Shown here: in pieces, positions 23,257-35,229 of the stretch | How the letters are laid out: the number at the start of each line of letters is the position of its first letter | How positions within the stretch are numbered: position 1 is the stretch's first letter | Origin: Pratylenchus scribneri | Taxonomy: Eukaryota > Nematoda > Chromadorea > Rhabditida > Pratylenchidae | Reading direction: 5' to 3' | Length of the DNA: 64,000 nucleotides | NCBI GenBank assembly: GCA_030063045.1 | Contig: JAQSEB010000033.1 | Location: forward strand, 2,852,001 to 2,916,000 | Notes under the pieces: generated by a model | The model's input: only the letters and a program-made list of their open reading frames with translations | Told to the model about the DNA's origin: nothing | Databases searched by the model: none | Translations under genes and position numbers: made by a program

Positions 23257-26200
23257 TTATGGGGAATTAGGCAAAATCCTCCCCATAATTGCATATTCAA
23301 TTCGTTTTTGTTCCTTGTTCAGCTTACGTCCATGTGTGGCACAATTCTTTGCCCTGGTAAAATGAAATTAAATATTTATTGAATGTTTTAAAATTAACCC
23401 ATCAAAAATCGATTTGATTTTCTTCAATTTATCCTGCTGTATTTTCTGAATAAATTTCTCTGTTCCGGGCATAACAAATCTGTGAATAAAATTAAAAATT
23501 ATTTGAAGTCAAATTATTTTTAAAATTATTTTATAATTAAATAATTAAAAATCGAAGTTAAAAATTAAATTAATAAAAAAGCTTGATATTTATTTGTTTC
23601 TCTTAATATAATTGAAAAACATAAAAAATTATTATTAATTGAAACATTTTATCATCATTCTAATGTTTATGAAAAGAATTGGTTCGTTCATTTTCGTTTG
23701 AACAGAAATTTCAATTATTTTAGTAAAATAAAAATGGTTTAACTTTGTGAATTATCAAAAATTTCTTTTTTCGAATTTTTCATAGATCAATCCTATCTTT
23801 CTGAATTTTAAAAGAATTAGATCGAATTTAATTTGTTATTTAATATTATCTGAATATTTTAATTTTTAATATTATATTTTTTTTTCAATTGTAATTTCTG
23901 AAAACCAACCGATGGATGGTTACATCCTTTGTTTGGCCAATGCGATGGAGTCGATTTGCCGCTTGATTTTCAACCTGCGGATTCCAATGAGGCTCCACAA
24001 AAATCAAATGATTGGCCCCCTGCAAATTCAAGCCTTCTGCCCCAATTCGACTGCTGATCAACAAAACTTTGCACTGTTTGTTGGAATTGAATTCATTGAT
24101 ATAATTGGCACTAAAAAGCATGTAAAATTGATAAAAAATTTTGATTTAGAAGATAAGAAGGTACATAGGAAAAAAATATATGATTTTTATTTAATGATAA
24201 ATTATAATTTTTTAGATTAATATAATTAATCCGGATTTGTCAGGAATTTTTTTTTCCATTTTTAAATTCTTAGAAAAATATTGAATTTTTCTAAATACAT
24301 ATTATGAAACTTCCAGTCTATTGGTATAGACGATATTTTGGATAATTCATTTTTATGAATATATTTTTCGAAAATCTGATTTATTTCTTATAAAATCCAA
24401 AATTTAAGTCAGGACCCTGAAAATTAAATTATCAATAAAAAAATTTCCACTACAGTCTAGACTAGACAATTATTTATGTTATTATAATGTTCTATTAATT
24501 GAGCCCAAAAATTTTATTTTAAAAAAGACCGTTTATCTGCAGATGTCATTTTGGCATCAAGCTTGAAAATTTGAATTTCATTCATTGCCAAAATATGATA
24601 GAGAATATCCAAAACCGACGACCATTGGCTCATGATGACACTGGAAATTAATTAAATTATTTAAAAATTTTTGTTTTTTGTGTACCATTTTTCGCCTGCA
24701 ACAACAATTTTTTGTACAACCTTCAAAATTTCTCTCATTTTTGGGCTTTTATGCTCTGGCCTAAAGAATTTTTCCGTCCCCGGCCAATTCTTCCAAATGT
24801 TTGAGAAATGTTTGTCCTGAAAATATTATAAAATAATTAAAAAATTTAAGAAAATAGTAAGAATTATTTTTTTGTTCTTTACCAGTTATCGCTTATGAAA
24901 TCCATGTCTCAAATTAAGAACCAATTTTATAAAAAATTTTTAAAGTGTAAATTGATAAGAATATTAACCAAAAATAAAATTTTTTTTTATCAAAAAATCA
25001 AAAAATAATTGTAATGACTTTTTTCATATTATATATTTCAGAAAAAGTTTATGAAAAATTTTCCCGTTTTATTTTATGATTAGAAATAGGGTTGGGTTCG
25101 ATTTTTGATTTTTCCTTTTCGCCGATTTTTGGTCATTTCTGGGATCGAATTCGACTTTGATTTCGGAAATTTTTTGATCCTCCGAAATTTTCGGATTTTT
25201 TGACTTTCAGAAATTTCGATTTTCGATTTCGGAAATTTTTTGACTCTCAGAAATTTCAGTTTTTTAAGTCATCGAACCCTTACCTATTAGAAAGAATTAA
25301 AACATTGAAAACAAACCGATAAAATCAGTGAAAAATGGACAGAAATTTGTCGCAGTCTTATCAACATTTCTAGTGGATTCAGTTCAGAAAATCGATTAAA
25401 AATTTGTTCTTTCCAGGCCAAATTTTCCGCATTTTCATCATCATCCGAATAATCGCTTTCTTCGCTCTCATACTCATCATCCTGATTTTCATCATTAATG
25501 AACGAATTGTCATATTGTTGCATTTGGAGCCAATTTCGATAGGTTTGTCTAAAAAATTAGAAAATTTTAAAATTTGCTGACAATTTCAAAATATTTTTAT
25601 TAATTTTTTATTCAGTTATAAAACTCACTTTGCTATTTTCATGATGTTATTGTGCAAATCTGCTTCAACTCCTTTCGGAATCACTGGATGAACTATTTCA
25701 TGTAATTTTGTGAATGCAAGCTATAAAAATAGAACATTTGAATTAATCGATTTCGATTCATTAGATTTTAATTCAAAATTAATCAATCAACTACGTTAGA
25801 TAATAATATTCAATATGGCTCAAATCTTATATGTTTTTTGATTTATAAATTAAATCAATTGAAAAATATTTTTTAATTCTAAAATTTTTATTTATTTATT
25901 TTTTTTAAATATTTTGTATTTTTCCTCTTCAAAATCTTTCTATTTTTTTTTAACATTTTGTATTTTCTTCCTAAAATTCTTTTATTTTATTCTAAAAAAA
26001 ATTTGTTTTCATTATTAGAATATTTTGTATTTTGTTCATTTTACCTTCACTTCTTCCTTGGTACGTTGAAGCATAAAAACATTTAGCAATATATTCACAC
26101 GAACCGTATTGAATTTTCTCTTCATTCCATATTTTCGGAATTTTGGAATAATTTCTGAAAAATTTATTAAAATGAATTTATTTTTAATATTAAATCCAAC

Positions 26201-27592
26201 GTCGTCCACGGAAGAATTGTTTCAACATTTTATAATCCATTTGTTCATTATTATTTGAGAAAATTGGCAGACGAAGAAATCTATAAAATTTTATAAATAA
26301 TTTTAAACATTATATAAATATTTACCGCAAAACTGGGAACAAATCCCTTATTTTGTTGTGGATTGGAGTGCCGGAGAGGACCCAACGATGGTCGGCTTCC
26401 AGTCGCATGCAAGCGATTGATTTCAGCGCATTTTTATTCCGAATATGGTGGACTTCATCCAGCACAATTCTCTTCCAGCATATTTTTGTCAAAACAGAGA
26501 TTGGGCATTCGGGGATCTGTGCAAATTTGGAAATGGTAAAAATAGGAGAATTTTTTCTTATATTTGGGATTATTTTTTGCTAAAATTTTTGCCTCTCTGG
26601 ATGCGTTTTTTTCTAAAATTTTTCTTAATCGCGGGTTAAATTTTATTACTATGAGTTAAAAATCTGAAAATTGTGACTTTTCAAAAATGATGTGATGATC
26701 CTTACAGTTTATTATAAAGAAAATTATTTTTAATAAATTTTAGCAATTTTGCAAAAATCTTTATTTTAGCCTAAAATCTTTATTTTTAAGATCTATGTAC
26801 ACAAACTGGCAACCCTACTTTTATCCAAATATTTCTATATAATTATTATTCAATATAACCTTATATTTGCGTTCCCCTTTGCAATGCTTCATCTCATCTT
26901 CGTCTTTCATTTCACGAAACTCCGATAAAAGTGTATCATATGTCATTATGATACAATCGTGCGCGATTAATCTGTAAAAGAAATTGGAAATTAAAATTAT
27001 GGGTAAAAATTGTTAGTCTTAAATTTTTGTATTTTTTTTCCTTCGATGAAAAAATTTTTAAGGAAATGCTTTTCTTTTTGTTTTTTAATATTTTAGTAAG
27101 ATTACATATAGGAAAAAATAAATTTATTCAAGAAATTGATTCCTTATTAGTTAGCATAATTTCCTCCAAAAATCTCTAATTAATTAAAAGAACCCACTCT
27201 TTTGGTTCATCGGTTCGATCAAGACCACGGAAAATAATCCAGCTCAAATTTGTTTTTGTATCAATTTCATTGCCCCAATTGCCAACCAAACTGCTTGGAC
27301 AAATTATCAAAGTTGATTGCGAAGTGAGCAATTTTCGAGTGCCTTAAGAAGGTGAATTCGGTTGATTAAATCAACAAAGAAATTAATTACATTTGTGCTG
27401 ATGTTTGAGAGTATCAGCAGAAGCAGTTTCTTCCAATTGGTTCTTTTTGTGCTGAATCAATGCCAACATTGAGATGGTCTTGCCCAGTCCCATTTCATCC
27501 GCCAAAATGCCCCCAATTCCATGCTGTTCTCGCCAAAGCATCCAACGCAAAGCGATGCTTTGATGTTCTTTCAATTTTGCACGAAAATTCTA
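23257..27592 (-). CDS. TTF2: TTF2-like SNF2 helicase, 5' exons not seen
   Basis: A SNF2-family DNA-dependent ATPase. TTF2/lodestar removes RNA polymerase II from DNA, notably at mitosis. Visible exons run from about 27592 down to the stop at 23257. The first encodes helicase motif I ([10 protein letters not shown]) after an [14 protein letters not shown] start typical of the TTF2 class. Later exons carry motif Ia ([12 protein letters not shown]), motif II as DEVH with a nearby SGTPI (26342-26516), a long acidic insert (25287-25550), and motifs V-VI ([28 protein letters not shown]) at 23885-24121. The C-terminal exon ends near 23257. No RING finger is seen between the two helicase lobes, which argues against HLTF/RAD5. 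TTF2 proteins have a long N-terminal region before the helicase; none is found upstream, where the 689-bp array and virus relic begin only about 40 bp from the first exon. Confidence 0.82.
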
Positions 27593-27633
27593 TTAATAAT
27601 AAAAATATTTTTTAAAAAATTGAACAATAACTC

Positions 27634-30600
27634 TTTCTTAGTTTTTCTAAAATTCTTAGTTTTTCTATTTTTTAATCTCTTCCCCAAGGGGTCCCTAATC
27701 CCTAGCCCTAACCCCTACTAATTCTGTTGCTTGCTAACACCCATCCTCCCCTCTATTTCTAACCTACAGTAATCACACTTACCTGTCTATTCGCCTCCTT
27801 TCTTTTTCTTAGTTTTTTCTTACTTTCTTAGTCAATTCTAATTTTTTTTCTTAGTTTTTTTAATTCCTTTTTTCTTCTATTTTTAGATTCTTTTATTCGT
27901 TTTTCGGCCTCTGCCTTACAGGCATATTTTTTTCCAATTTTTTTCTCGGCCGTTTTTTCCTAAAAAGAATTTTCCAAAACTCGGCCAGGCCTTTAGGCCG
28001 GCCGAGGCGAATTTTTTTTGGAATTTTTCTTTTTTCATTTTGGAAATCGCCTCCGGCGAAGCCTGTTTTTCATTGATTTTTACCCGATTTTTGGGATTTT
28101 TCTCATTTTTTTAAGATTTTTTCTAGTTTTTTCTAGTTTTTTCAATTTTTTTGAAATTTTTCCCCTACATACCTAACCCTAACCCCTAGCCCTAACCCTA
28201 GCCCTAAGCCCATACCCTATCGCTAGGCGGATACCCTGGCTTGAGGCGGACATCCTGGCGCTCACCGAAAATTTTTGTAATCATTTTTTCTCTCATCAGC
28301 CAATATCTATTGGCTTCAATTTTTTCTTAGTTTTTCTAAAATTCTTAGTTTTTCTATTTTTTAATCTCTTCCCCAAGGGGTCCCTAATCCCTAGCCCTAA
28401 CCCCTACTAATTCTGTTGCTTGCTAACACCCATCCTCCCCTCTATTTCTAACCTACAGTAATCACACTTACCTGTCTATTCGCCTCCTTTCTTTTTCTTA
28501 GTTTTTTCTTACTTTCTTAGTCAATTCTAATTTTTTTTCTTAGTTTTTTTAATTCCTTTTTTCTTCTATTTTTAGATTCTTTTATTCGTTTTTCGGCCTC
28601 TGCCTTACAGGCATATTTTTTTCCAATTTTTTTCTCGGCCGTTTTTTCCTAAAAAGAATTTTCCAAAACTCGGCCAGGCCTTTAGGCCGGCCGAGGCGAA
28701 TTTTTTTTGGAATTTTTCTTTTTTCATTTTGGAAATCGCCTCCGGCGAAGCCTGTTTTTCATTGATTTTTACCCGATTTTTGGGATTTTTCTCATTTTTT
28801 TAAGATTTTTTCTAGTTTTTTCTAGTTTTTTCAATTTTTTTGAAATTTTTCCCCTACATACCTAACCCTAACCCCTAGCCCTAACCCTAGCCCTAAGCCC
28901 ATACCCTATCGCTAGGCGGATACCCTGGCTTGAGGCGGACATCCTGGCGCTCACCGAAAATTTTTGTAATCATTTTTTCTCTCATCAGCCAATATCTATT
29001 GGCTTCAATTTTTTCTTAGTTTTTCTAAAATTCTTAGTTTTTCTATTTTTTAATCTCTTCCCCAAGGGGTCCCTAATCCCTAGCCCTAACCCCTACTAAT
29101 TCTGTTGCTTGCTAACACCCATCCTCCCCTCTATTTCTAACCTACAGTAATCACACTTACCTGTCTATTCGCCTCCTTTCTTTTTCTTAGTTTTTTCTTA
29201 CTTTCTTAGTCAATTCTAATTTTTTTTCTTAGTTTTTTTAATTCCTTTTTTCTTCTATTTTTAGATTCTTTTATTCGTTTTTCGGCCTCTGCCTTACAGG
29301 CATATTTTTTTCCAATTTTTTTCTCGGCCGTTTTTTCCTAAAAAGAATTTTCCAAAACTCGGCCAGGCCTTTAGGCCGGCCGAGGCGAATTTTTTTTGGA
29401 ATTTTTCTTTTTTCATTTTGGAAATCGCCTCCGGCGAAGCCTGTTTTTCATTGATTTTTACCCGATTTTTGGGATTTTTCTCATTTTTTTAAGATTTTTT
29501 CTAGTTTTTTCTAGTTTTTTCAATTTTTTTGAAATTTTTCCCCTACATACCTAACCCTAACCCCTAGCCCTAACCCTAGCCCTAAGCCCATACCCTATCG
29601 CTAGGCGGATACCCTGGCTTGAGGCGGACATCCTGGCGCTCACCGAAAATTTTTGTAATCATTTTTTCTCTCATCAGCCAATATCTATTGGCTTCAATTT
29701 TTTCTTAGTTTTTCTAAAATTCTTAGTTTTTCTATTTTTTAATCTCTTCCCCAAGGGGTCCCTAATCCCTAGCCCTAACCCCTACTAATTCTGTTGCTTG
29801 CTAACACCCATCCTCCCCTCTATTTCTAACCTACAGTAATCACACTTACCTGTCTATTCGCCTCCTTTCTTTTTCTTAGTTTTTTCTTACTTTCTTAGTC
29901 AATTCTAATTTTTTTTCTTAGTTTTTTTAATTCCTTTTTTCTTCTATTTTTAGATTCTTTTATTCGTTTTTCGGCCTCTGCCTTACAGGCATATTTTTTT
30001 CCAATTTTTTTCTCGGCCGTTTTTTCCTAAAAAGAATTTTCCAAAACTCGGCCAGGCCTTTAGGCCGGCCGAGGCGAATTTTTTTTGGAATTTTTCTTTT
30101 TTCATTTTGGAAATCGCCTCCGGCGAAGCCTGTTTTTCATTGATTTTTACCCGATTTTTGGGATTTTTCTCATTTTTTTAAGATTTTTTCTAGTTTTTTC
30201 TAGTTTTTTCAATTTTTTTGAAATTTTTCCCCTACATACCTAACCCTAACCCCTAGCCCTAACCCTAGCCCTAAGCCCATACCCTATCGCTAGGCGGATA
30301 CCCTGGCTTGAGGCGGACATCCTGGCGCTCACCGAAAATTTTTGTAATCATTTTTTCTCTCATCAGCCAATATCTATTGGCTTCAATTTTTTCTTAGTTT
30401 TTCTAAAATTCTTAGTTTTTCTATTTTTTAATCTCTTCCCCAAGGGGTCCCTAATCCCTAGCCCTAACCCCTACTAATTCTGTTGCTTGCTAACACCCAT
30501 CCTCCCCTCTATTTCTAACCTACAGTAATCACACTTACCTGTCTATTCGCCTCCTTTCTTTTTCTTAGTTTTTTCTTACTTTCTTAGTCAATTCTAATTT

Positions 30601-31624
30601 TTTTTCTTAGTTTTTTTAATTCCTTTTTTCTTCTATTTTTAGATTCTTTTATTCGTTTTTCGGCCTCTGCCTTACAGGCATATTTTTTTCCAATTTTTTT
30701 CTCGGCCGTTTTTTCCTAAAAAGAATTTTCCAAAACTCGGCCAGGCCTTTAGGCCGGCCGAGGCGAATTTTTTTTGGAATTTTTCTTTTTTCATTTTGGA
30801 AATCGCCTCCGGCGAAGCCTGTTTTTCATTGATTTTTACCCGATTTTTGGGATTTTTCTCATTTTTTTAAGATTTTTTCTAGTTTTTTCTAGTTTTTTCA
30901 ATTTTTTTGAAATTTTTCCCCTACATACCTAACCCTAACCCCTAGCCCTAACCCTAGCCCTAAGCCCATACCCTATCGCTAGGCGGATACCCTGGCTTGA
31001 GGCGGACATCCTGGCGCTCACCGAAAATTTTTGTAATCATTTTTTCTCTCATCAGCCAATATCTATTGGCTTCAATTTTTTCTTAGTTTTTCTAAAATTC
31101 TTAGTTTTTCTATTTTTTAATCTCTTCCCCAAGGGGTCCCTAATCCCTAGCCCTAACCCCTACTAATTCTGTTGCTTGCTAACACCCATCCTCCCCTCTA
31201 TTTCTAACCTACAGTAATCACACTTACCTGTCTATTCGCCTCCTTTCTTTTTCTTAGTTTTTTCTTACTTTCTTAGTCAATTCTAATTTTTTTTCTTAGT
31301 TTTTTTAATTCCTTTTTTCTTCTATTTTTAGATTCTTTTATTCGTTTTTCGGCCTCTGCCTTACAGGCATATTTTTTTCCAATTTTTTTCTCGGCCGTTT
31401 TTTCCTAAAAAGAATTTTCCAAAACTCGGCCAGGCCTTTAGGCCGGCCGAGGCGAATTTTTTTTGGAATTTTTCTTTTTTCATTTTGGAAATCGCCTCCG
31501 GCGAAGCCTGTTTTTCATTGATTTTTACCCGATTTTTGGGATTTTTCTCATTTTTTTAAGATTTTTTCTAGTTTTTTCTAGTTTTTTCAATTTTTTTGAA
31601 ATTTTTCCCCTACATACCTAACCC
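27634..31624. repeat. 689-bp satellite array, 5.8 copies
   Basis: The marker TCCCCAAGGG recurs at 27681, 28370, 29059, 29748, 30437 and 31126, exactly 689 bp apart each time. By eye the copies are identical, so the array is young or homogenised. Each unit contains poly-T tracts, a GC-rich palindromic stretch (GGCCAGGCCTTTAGGCCGGCC), and two blocks resembling degenerate telomere repeat (CTAACCCTAACCCCTAGCCC). No coding potential. The left edge is in sequence upstream of the first visible TTF2 exon. The right edge falls within the telomere-like block, at CTAACCC, and joins the truncated viral capsid gene directly. Confidence 0.98.
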
Positions 31625-33126
31625 AAAAATATAGAGATGCAAAAGATCCTCAAGAAATTCAAAATATTGCTACCGAATTGAAAAAATTACGAATCAAACA
31701 GAGGCATTTACGTAATAATTTGAATATTATTATGAAGGGAGTTATTGAAAAGGAAGAACAAAAAGCTAAAGAAAAATTTGAAAAGGAAAATTGGGAAAGA
31801 AATTCAGGATATGTTAATGAGTTTTTTACAAAAAATCAAACTAATTATTGGCCTACCATCAATAAAAAGTTTCAAGATTTACAACAAACCTATAATGAGC
31901 TAAGACAACAAAGGGAATTATTAAATGTTGAGACGGATGAGGAAAAGAAAAATCAATTGATCAATGAAATCAATAGGTTATCGGAATTAAGTGTTTATCG
32001 AAGAAATCGATTCGCCGCCTTAGAATACGAAGCTACGAGAAGAGATGAAGAAAATTATAAAAAAGAATATGAACAAATGAAATTATTGGGTCAGATTGGT
32101 TTGTACAGTATCCTTGGTGAAGCATTGACCCCCATCCCAGAAATGCCAGAAGCTCAACCTCGTAAAGGATTTATGCAAAATGTCTTTGGTATCCGCCCAA
32201 GAAACAAAGAAAATGATTTTATGCAAAAGGGTCTTGGTATTAAACAGAGAGAGAAAGCGAATGAAAATATGGAAAAAGATGAAGAGTCTACCCCTATAAC
32301 CTTAAACGATAATAATGTCGAGAATATAGAACAAGATAGTACACCTAAACCTCTATTCAATGATAATTCCGAGAAAAAGAATGAAAATATTGAAGAAAAT
32401 GAAGAGACAGGAACATTAGAAAGAGAAGAAAAGGATGAAATATTTAGTGAGAAGAGAAATATGGAAATTGAGACAATACATGTAGAAGAAGAGCCATCAA
32501 AGAAAGGATTTATGCAAAAAGTATTTGGATTCCGACCACGAGACAATAGTAAAGATATAATTGTATCGATGGGCCTTGGTGTAAGGGATGAGAACAAGGA
32601 TGTAATGCAAACGTTTTTTGGACCCCAATGGAAAAATACAGAAATAAATTTGTCCTATGGCAAACACATCATCGAATCATTGGAAATTCTTTATCATAAA
32701 GAATATGAGCGATTTTTTGTAAATTTCCATGATCGTAATATTACACATATCTCGTTCACTCAACAACTTGGATATGTTTTAGGATTTGAAAATGACAAAT
32801 TTGTGAGAAATGGGGAAATGGCAAAATATGGTTGCGATCTCCGTGGAGGAATCTCGAGTTTTGCTGTTTATACAAGAGGATTAACGGAAAATATGATCAT
32901 GGGCAATTCTCTAAGTTCTCTTCTTCGCGTTGTTTCTATATCCGGAGCTAAACAGGGAGAATATTATGAGAAGATTTACGATTCACCTATATTCGTAAAG
33001 GTTCTACCAAAAGATGTTAAAGAAATTGAAATTGAGTTAAGAACGATGGATGATGGTAGATTTGTTCCTTTTGCTTGGGGAACAGTGATGATTGTTTTAT
33101 TATTTAAAAAGGTTTTTAACATTTGA
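31625..33126 (+). CDS. Polinton penton-like minor capsid protein, 5'-truncated
   Basis: The reading frame is open to the array junction with no ATG there; the first in-frame ATG is near 31732, so the true N-terminus is lost. Layout of the visible part: a Lys/Glu-rich, probably coiled-coil region (about 1-150); a block with two copies of a KGFMQxVFGxRPR motif flanking a Glu-rich linker; then a C-terminal domain of about 165 residues ending in a VPFAWGTVMIVLLFKK-type strand. That C-terminal part resembles the single-jelly-roll penton (minor capsid) protein of Polintons/Mavericks, which forms the capsid vertices. Its place before the core and major capsid genes fits. The assignment rests on recognised sequence pattern, not a search; the N-terminal half is unassigned. 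Confidence 0.72.
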
Positions 33127-33236
33127 TATATTATATAATCATTTCATTTTTTATTGTCATTTTAATTTTTTATAAATAAACTTAATATTAATATTATTGA
33201 ATAAAATTATTATTATTATCATTAATATTATTTAAA

Positions 33237-33743
33237 ATGGTTCATGTAATATTCGATACATCAACAGTTGGATATGATGATTATATCCAGACAGGTGGAG
33301 GTGTTTTACCAGTAGATTCCTATCAGGAATATCCTTACTTCCGTGGATCACCACCATACCAGAGAGGATACGGTATACAAGGCGGAGCCGGAGTAGGAGA
33401 TGTTTTTCGTGGAATATGGAGATTTTTCTTACCCATATTAAGTAGAGCGGGAACGGCAATTAGTGAAGAAGCTTTAACCACCGGACAAAGGATTTTGGAT
33501 AAAATTAAAGAAGGAGAACCCGTAAAAAGTTCTATAATTAGTGAAGGAAAAAAGGGAATTGATACGGTATTGGAGAAGGGAGGATTTCAAAAACAGTTTG
33601 GAAGTGGATATCCTATGAAAAGAAAAGCAACACGTAAAAAACCACTTTTGTTAAATCATCAAACTTTAATCGGACGTACAGTAACCAAGCCATTGGCTCA
33701 TTCGAAAAAACGTTTACGATCAGATGCATTTGGTCTTTATTAA
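33237..33743 (+). CDS. Polinton core/minor capsid protein (pX/pVI-like)
   Basis: 168 residues. An N-terminal Tyr/Gly/Pro-rich stretch leads to an amphipathic segment (IWRFFLPILSRAGTAISEEA) and a basic Lys/Arg-rich tail. This arrangement (Gly-rich lead, RxxLPxxxRxG helix, DNA-binding basic tail) is that of the small virion core proteins encoded next to the capsid genes in Polintons and adintoviruses, compared with adenovirus pVI/pX. Its role would be binding the packaged DNA or the inner capsid surface. It stands 110 bp after the penton-like gene and 101 bp before the major capsid gene. Confidence 0.65.
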   Translation: MVHVIFDTSTVGYDDYIQTGGGVLPVDSYQEYPYFRGSPPYQRGYGIQGGAGVGDVFRGIWRFFLPILSRAGTAISEEALTTGQRILDKIKEGEPVKSSIISEGKKGIDTVLEKGGFQKQFGSGYPMKRKATRKKPLLLNHQTLIGRTVTKPLAHSKKRLRSDAFGLY

Positions 33744-33844
33744 AAAGTGTATAAATAATGTTACTTCCAATCATTTTTAAAAATCATTTTTTTAAAAAAA
33801 CATTTTAAAAAATATTTTTTAAAAAAAAAATATAAAAATTAAAA

Positions 33845-35158
33845 ATGGCGTTCCATAAAATTGACAACGATAGTATAAATTCAATTACAAATGCGTTGGA
33901 TTTTTTCCAAATTCCACCAACCAATGTGAGTGTTTCATCGTCCAAAGTTTTTGAGATTTTAACCAGTAACCCGATTAATGATACACCGTATCATTTTAAA
34001 ATTCATTCATCACAAAATTATATTGATCTATCAAAATGTTATTTACTAACGGAATTTCGTATAAGGAAAAAGATTAATGGTGTATGGGCAAATCTTCCAG
34101 CCAATGAAAATGTAGCTCCCATTCAATTAATTGGAAATACGTTTATCAATAATATGAGGATTAGCATTAATGGGCGGGAAATATTCAATTCAAATTCATT
34201 AATGGCTTACAAAAGCTATTTTTCCCATGAATTATCTTACAGTATGGAAGCAAAAAATAGTCATTTAAATGCCGCAGGTTATTATGGTGACAACGGGGAG
34301 AGTTTGGAGGCGGGAACCGGATTTGATAAAAGGAAAAAATTATTCGAAACCAGTAGAACAATTCAATTTATTTCAAAAATCGATGCGGATTTATTTTGTC
34401 AACCATTGTACATGATTTCACATTGTGAAATCGATATCGAAATTCAACCAAATGAAACAAAGTTTTGTGTGATTGCACCAGGTGCAACAGACACAACCGA
34501 ATACCTATTTGAAGTAATGAATTGTCGATTGTATGTGAAAAAGGTGGATTTGATGGATGGATTGGCTTTGGATATTGCACGTAAATTGGAAATGAAACCA
34601 GCTCGATATGCCGTAAGAAAATCAATGATGAAATCATTGTTCATTAGTGCCGGCCGTTATGAATTTAATGCAAATCTCTTCATGGATCAAATACCCAGGA
34701 GGATTATACTAGGATTGGTTTCAAATAGCGATTATCTTGGTGATATTAAAACGAGTCCTTTTAATTTTAAACCATTTGATGTGAGAGAGATTAGTATTAT
34801 TGCCAATGGTAGAACATATCCGCAAGTACCGTATGATTTGAATTATGATGGAGGTAAATGTTCACGACCCTTTAATGATATGAACGAAGCTATTGGGTTT
34901 GCAAACACAAACAGTGGAAATGGCATCACGTTTTTACAATATGGCAAAACACATTGTATCTATGTGTTCAATTTGACAAACAGTGGAGAGGATCAAGGGG
35001 GTCTTTTTGATTTGATTAAAAATGGTACAACAGCGGTTAATATTAAATTTGGAACAGCCGTACCTGCTGGGGGAATAATGCTAATCGTGATGGGTGAAGC
35101 CGACTCATTGATCATGTTAGATAAGAACAGAACCATCTCAAGTGATACTACTATATAA
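33845..35158 (+). CDS. MCP: Polinton major capsid protein (double jelly-roll type)
   Basis: 437 residues, intact, with no signal peptide or membrane segment. The sequence (ending ENVAPIQLIGNTFINNMRIS, LMAYKSYFSHELSYS, and an RRIILGLVSNSDYLG block) matches the pattern of the large Polinton protein often annotated as F54H12.2-like in animal genomes and identified as the double-jelly-roll major capsid protein, which assembles into trimeric capsomers. ATG at 33845 follows an A-rich leader (AAAAATTAAAAATGG). No frameshift or stop interrupts it, so it has either been copied recently or been conserved. The fold itself is inferred from the family, not seen directly. Confidence 0.78.
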   Translation: MAFHKIDNDSINSITNALDFFQIPPTNVSVSSSKVFEILTSNPINDTPYHFKIHSSQNYIDLSKCYLLTEFRIRKKINGVWANLPANENVAPIQLIGNTFINNMRISINGREIFNSNSLMAYKSYFSHELSYSMEAKNSHLNAAGYYGDNGESLEAGTGFDKRKKLFETSRTIQFISKIDADLFCQPLYMISHCEIDIEIQPNETKFCVIAPGATDTTEYLFEVMNCRLYVKKVDLMDGLALDIARKLEMKPARYAVRKSMMKSLFISAGRYEFNANLFMDQIPRRIILGLVSNSDYLGDIKTSPFNFKPFDVREISIIANGRTYPQVPYDLNYDGGKCSRPFNDMNEAIGFANTNSGNGITFLQYGKTHCIYVFNLTNSGEDQGGLFDLIKNGTTAVNIKFGTAVPAGGIMLIVMGEADSLIMLDKNRTISSDTTI

Positions 35159-35229
35159 AAAACATATATATATATATTGTAATATTTCATATCATTTTTA
35201 TAATCATTGTAAAATTTTTAAAATAAAAA

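Noticed and set aside
32154..32597. 147-residue Ser/Phe-rich - strand frame
   Set aside because: Antisense to the Glu/Lys-rich linker of the minor capsid protein.
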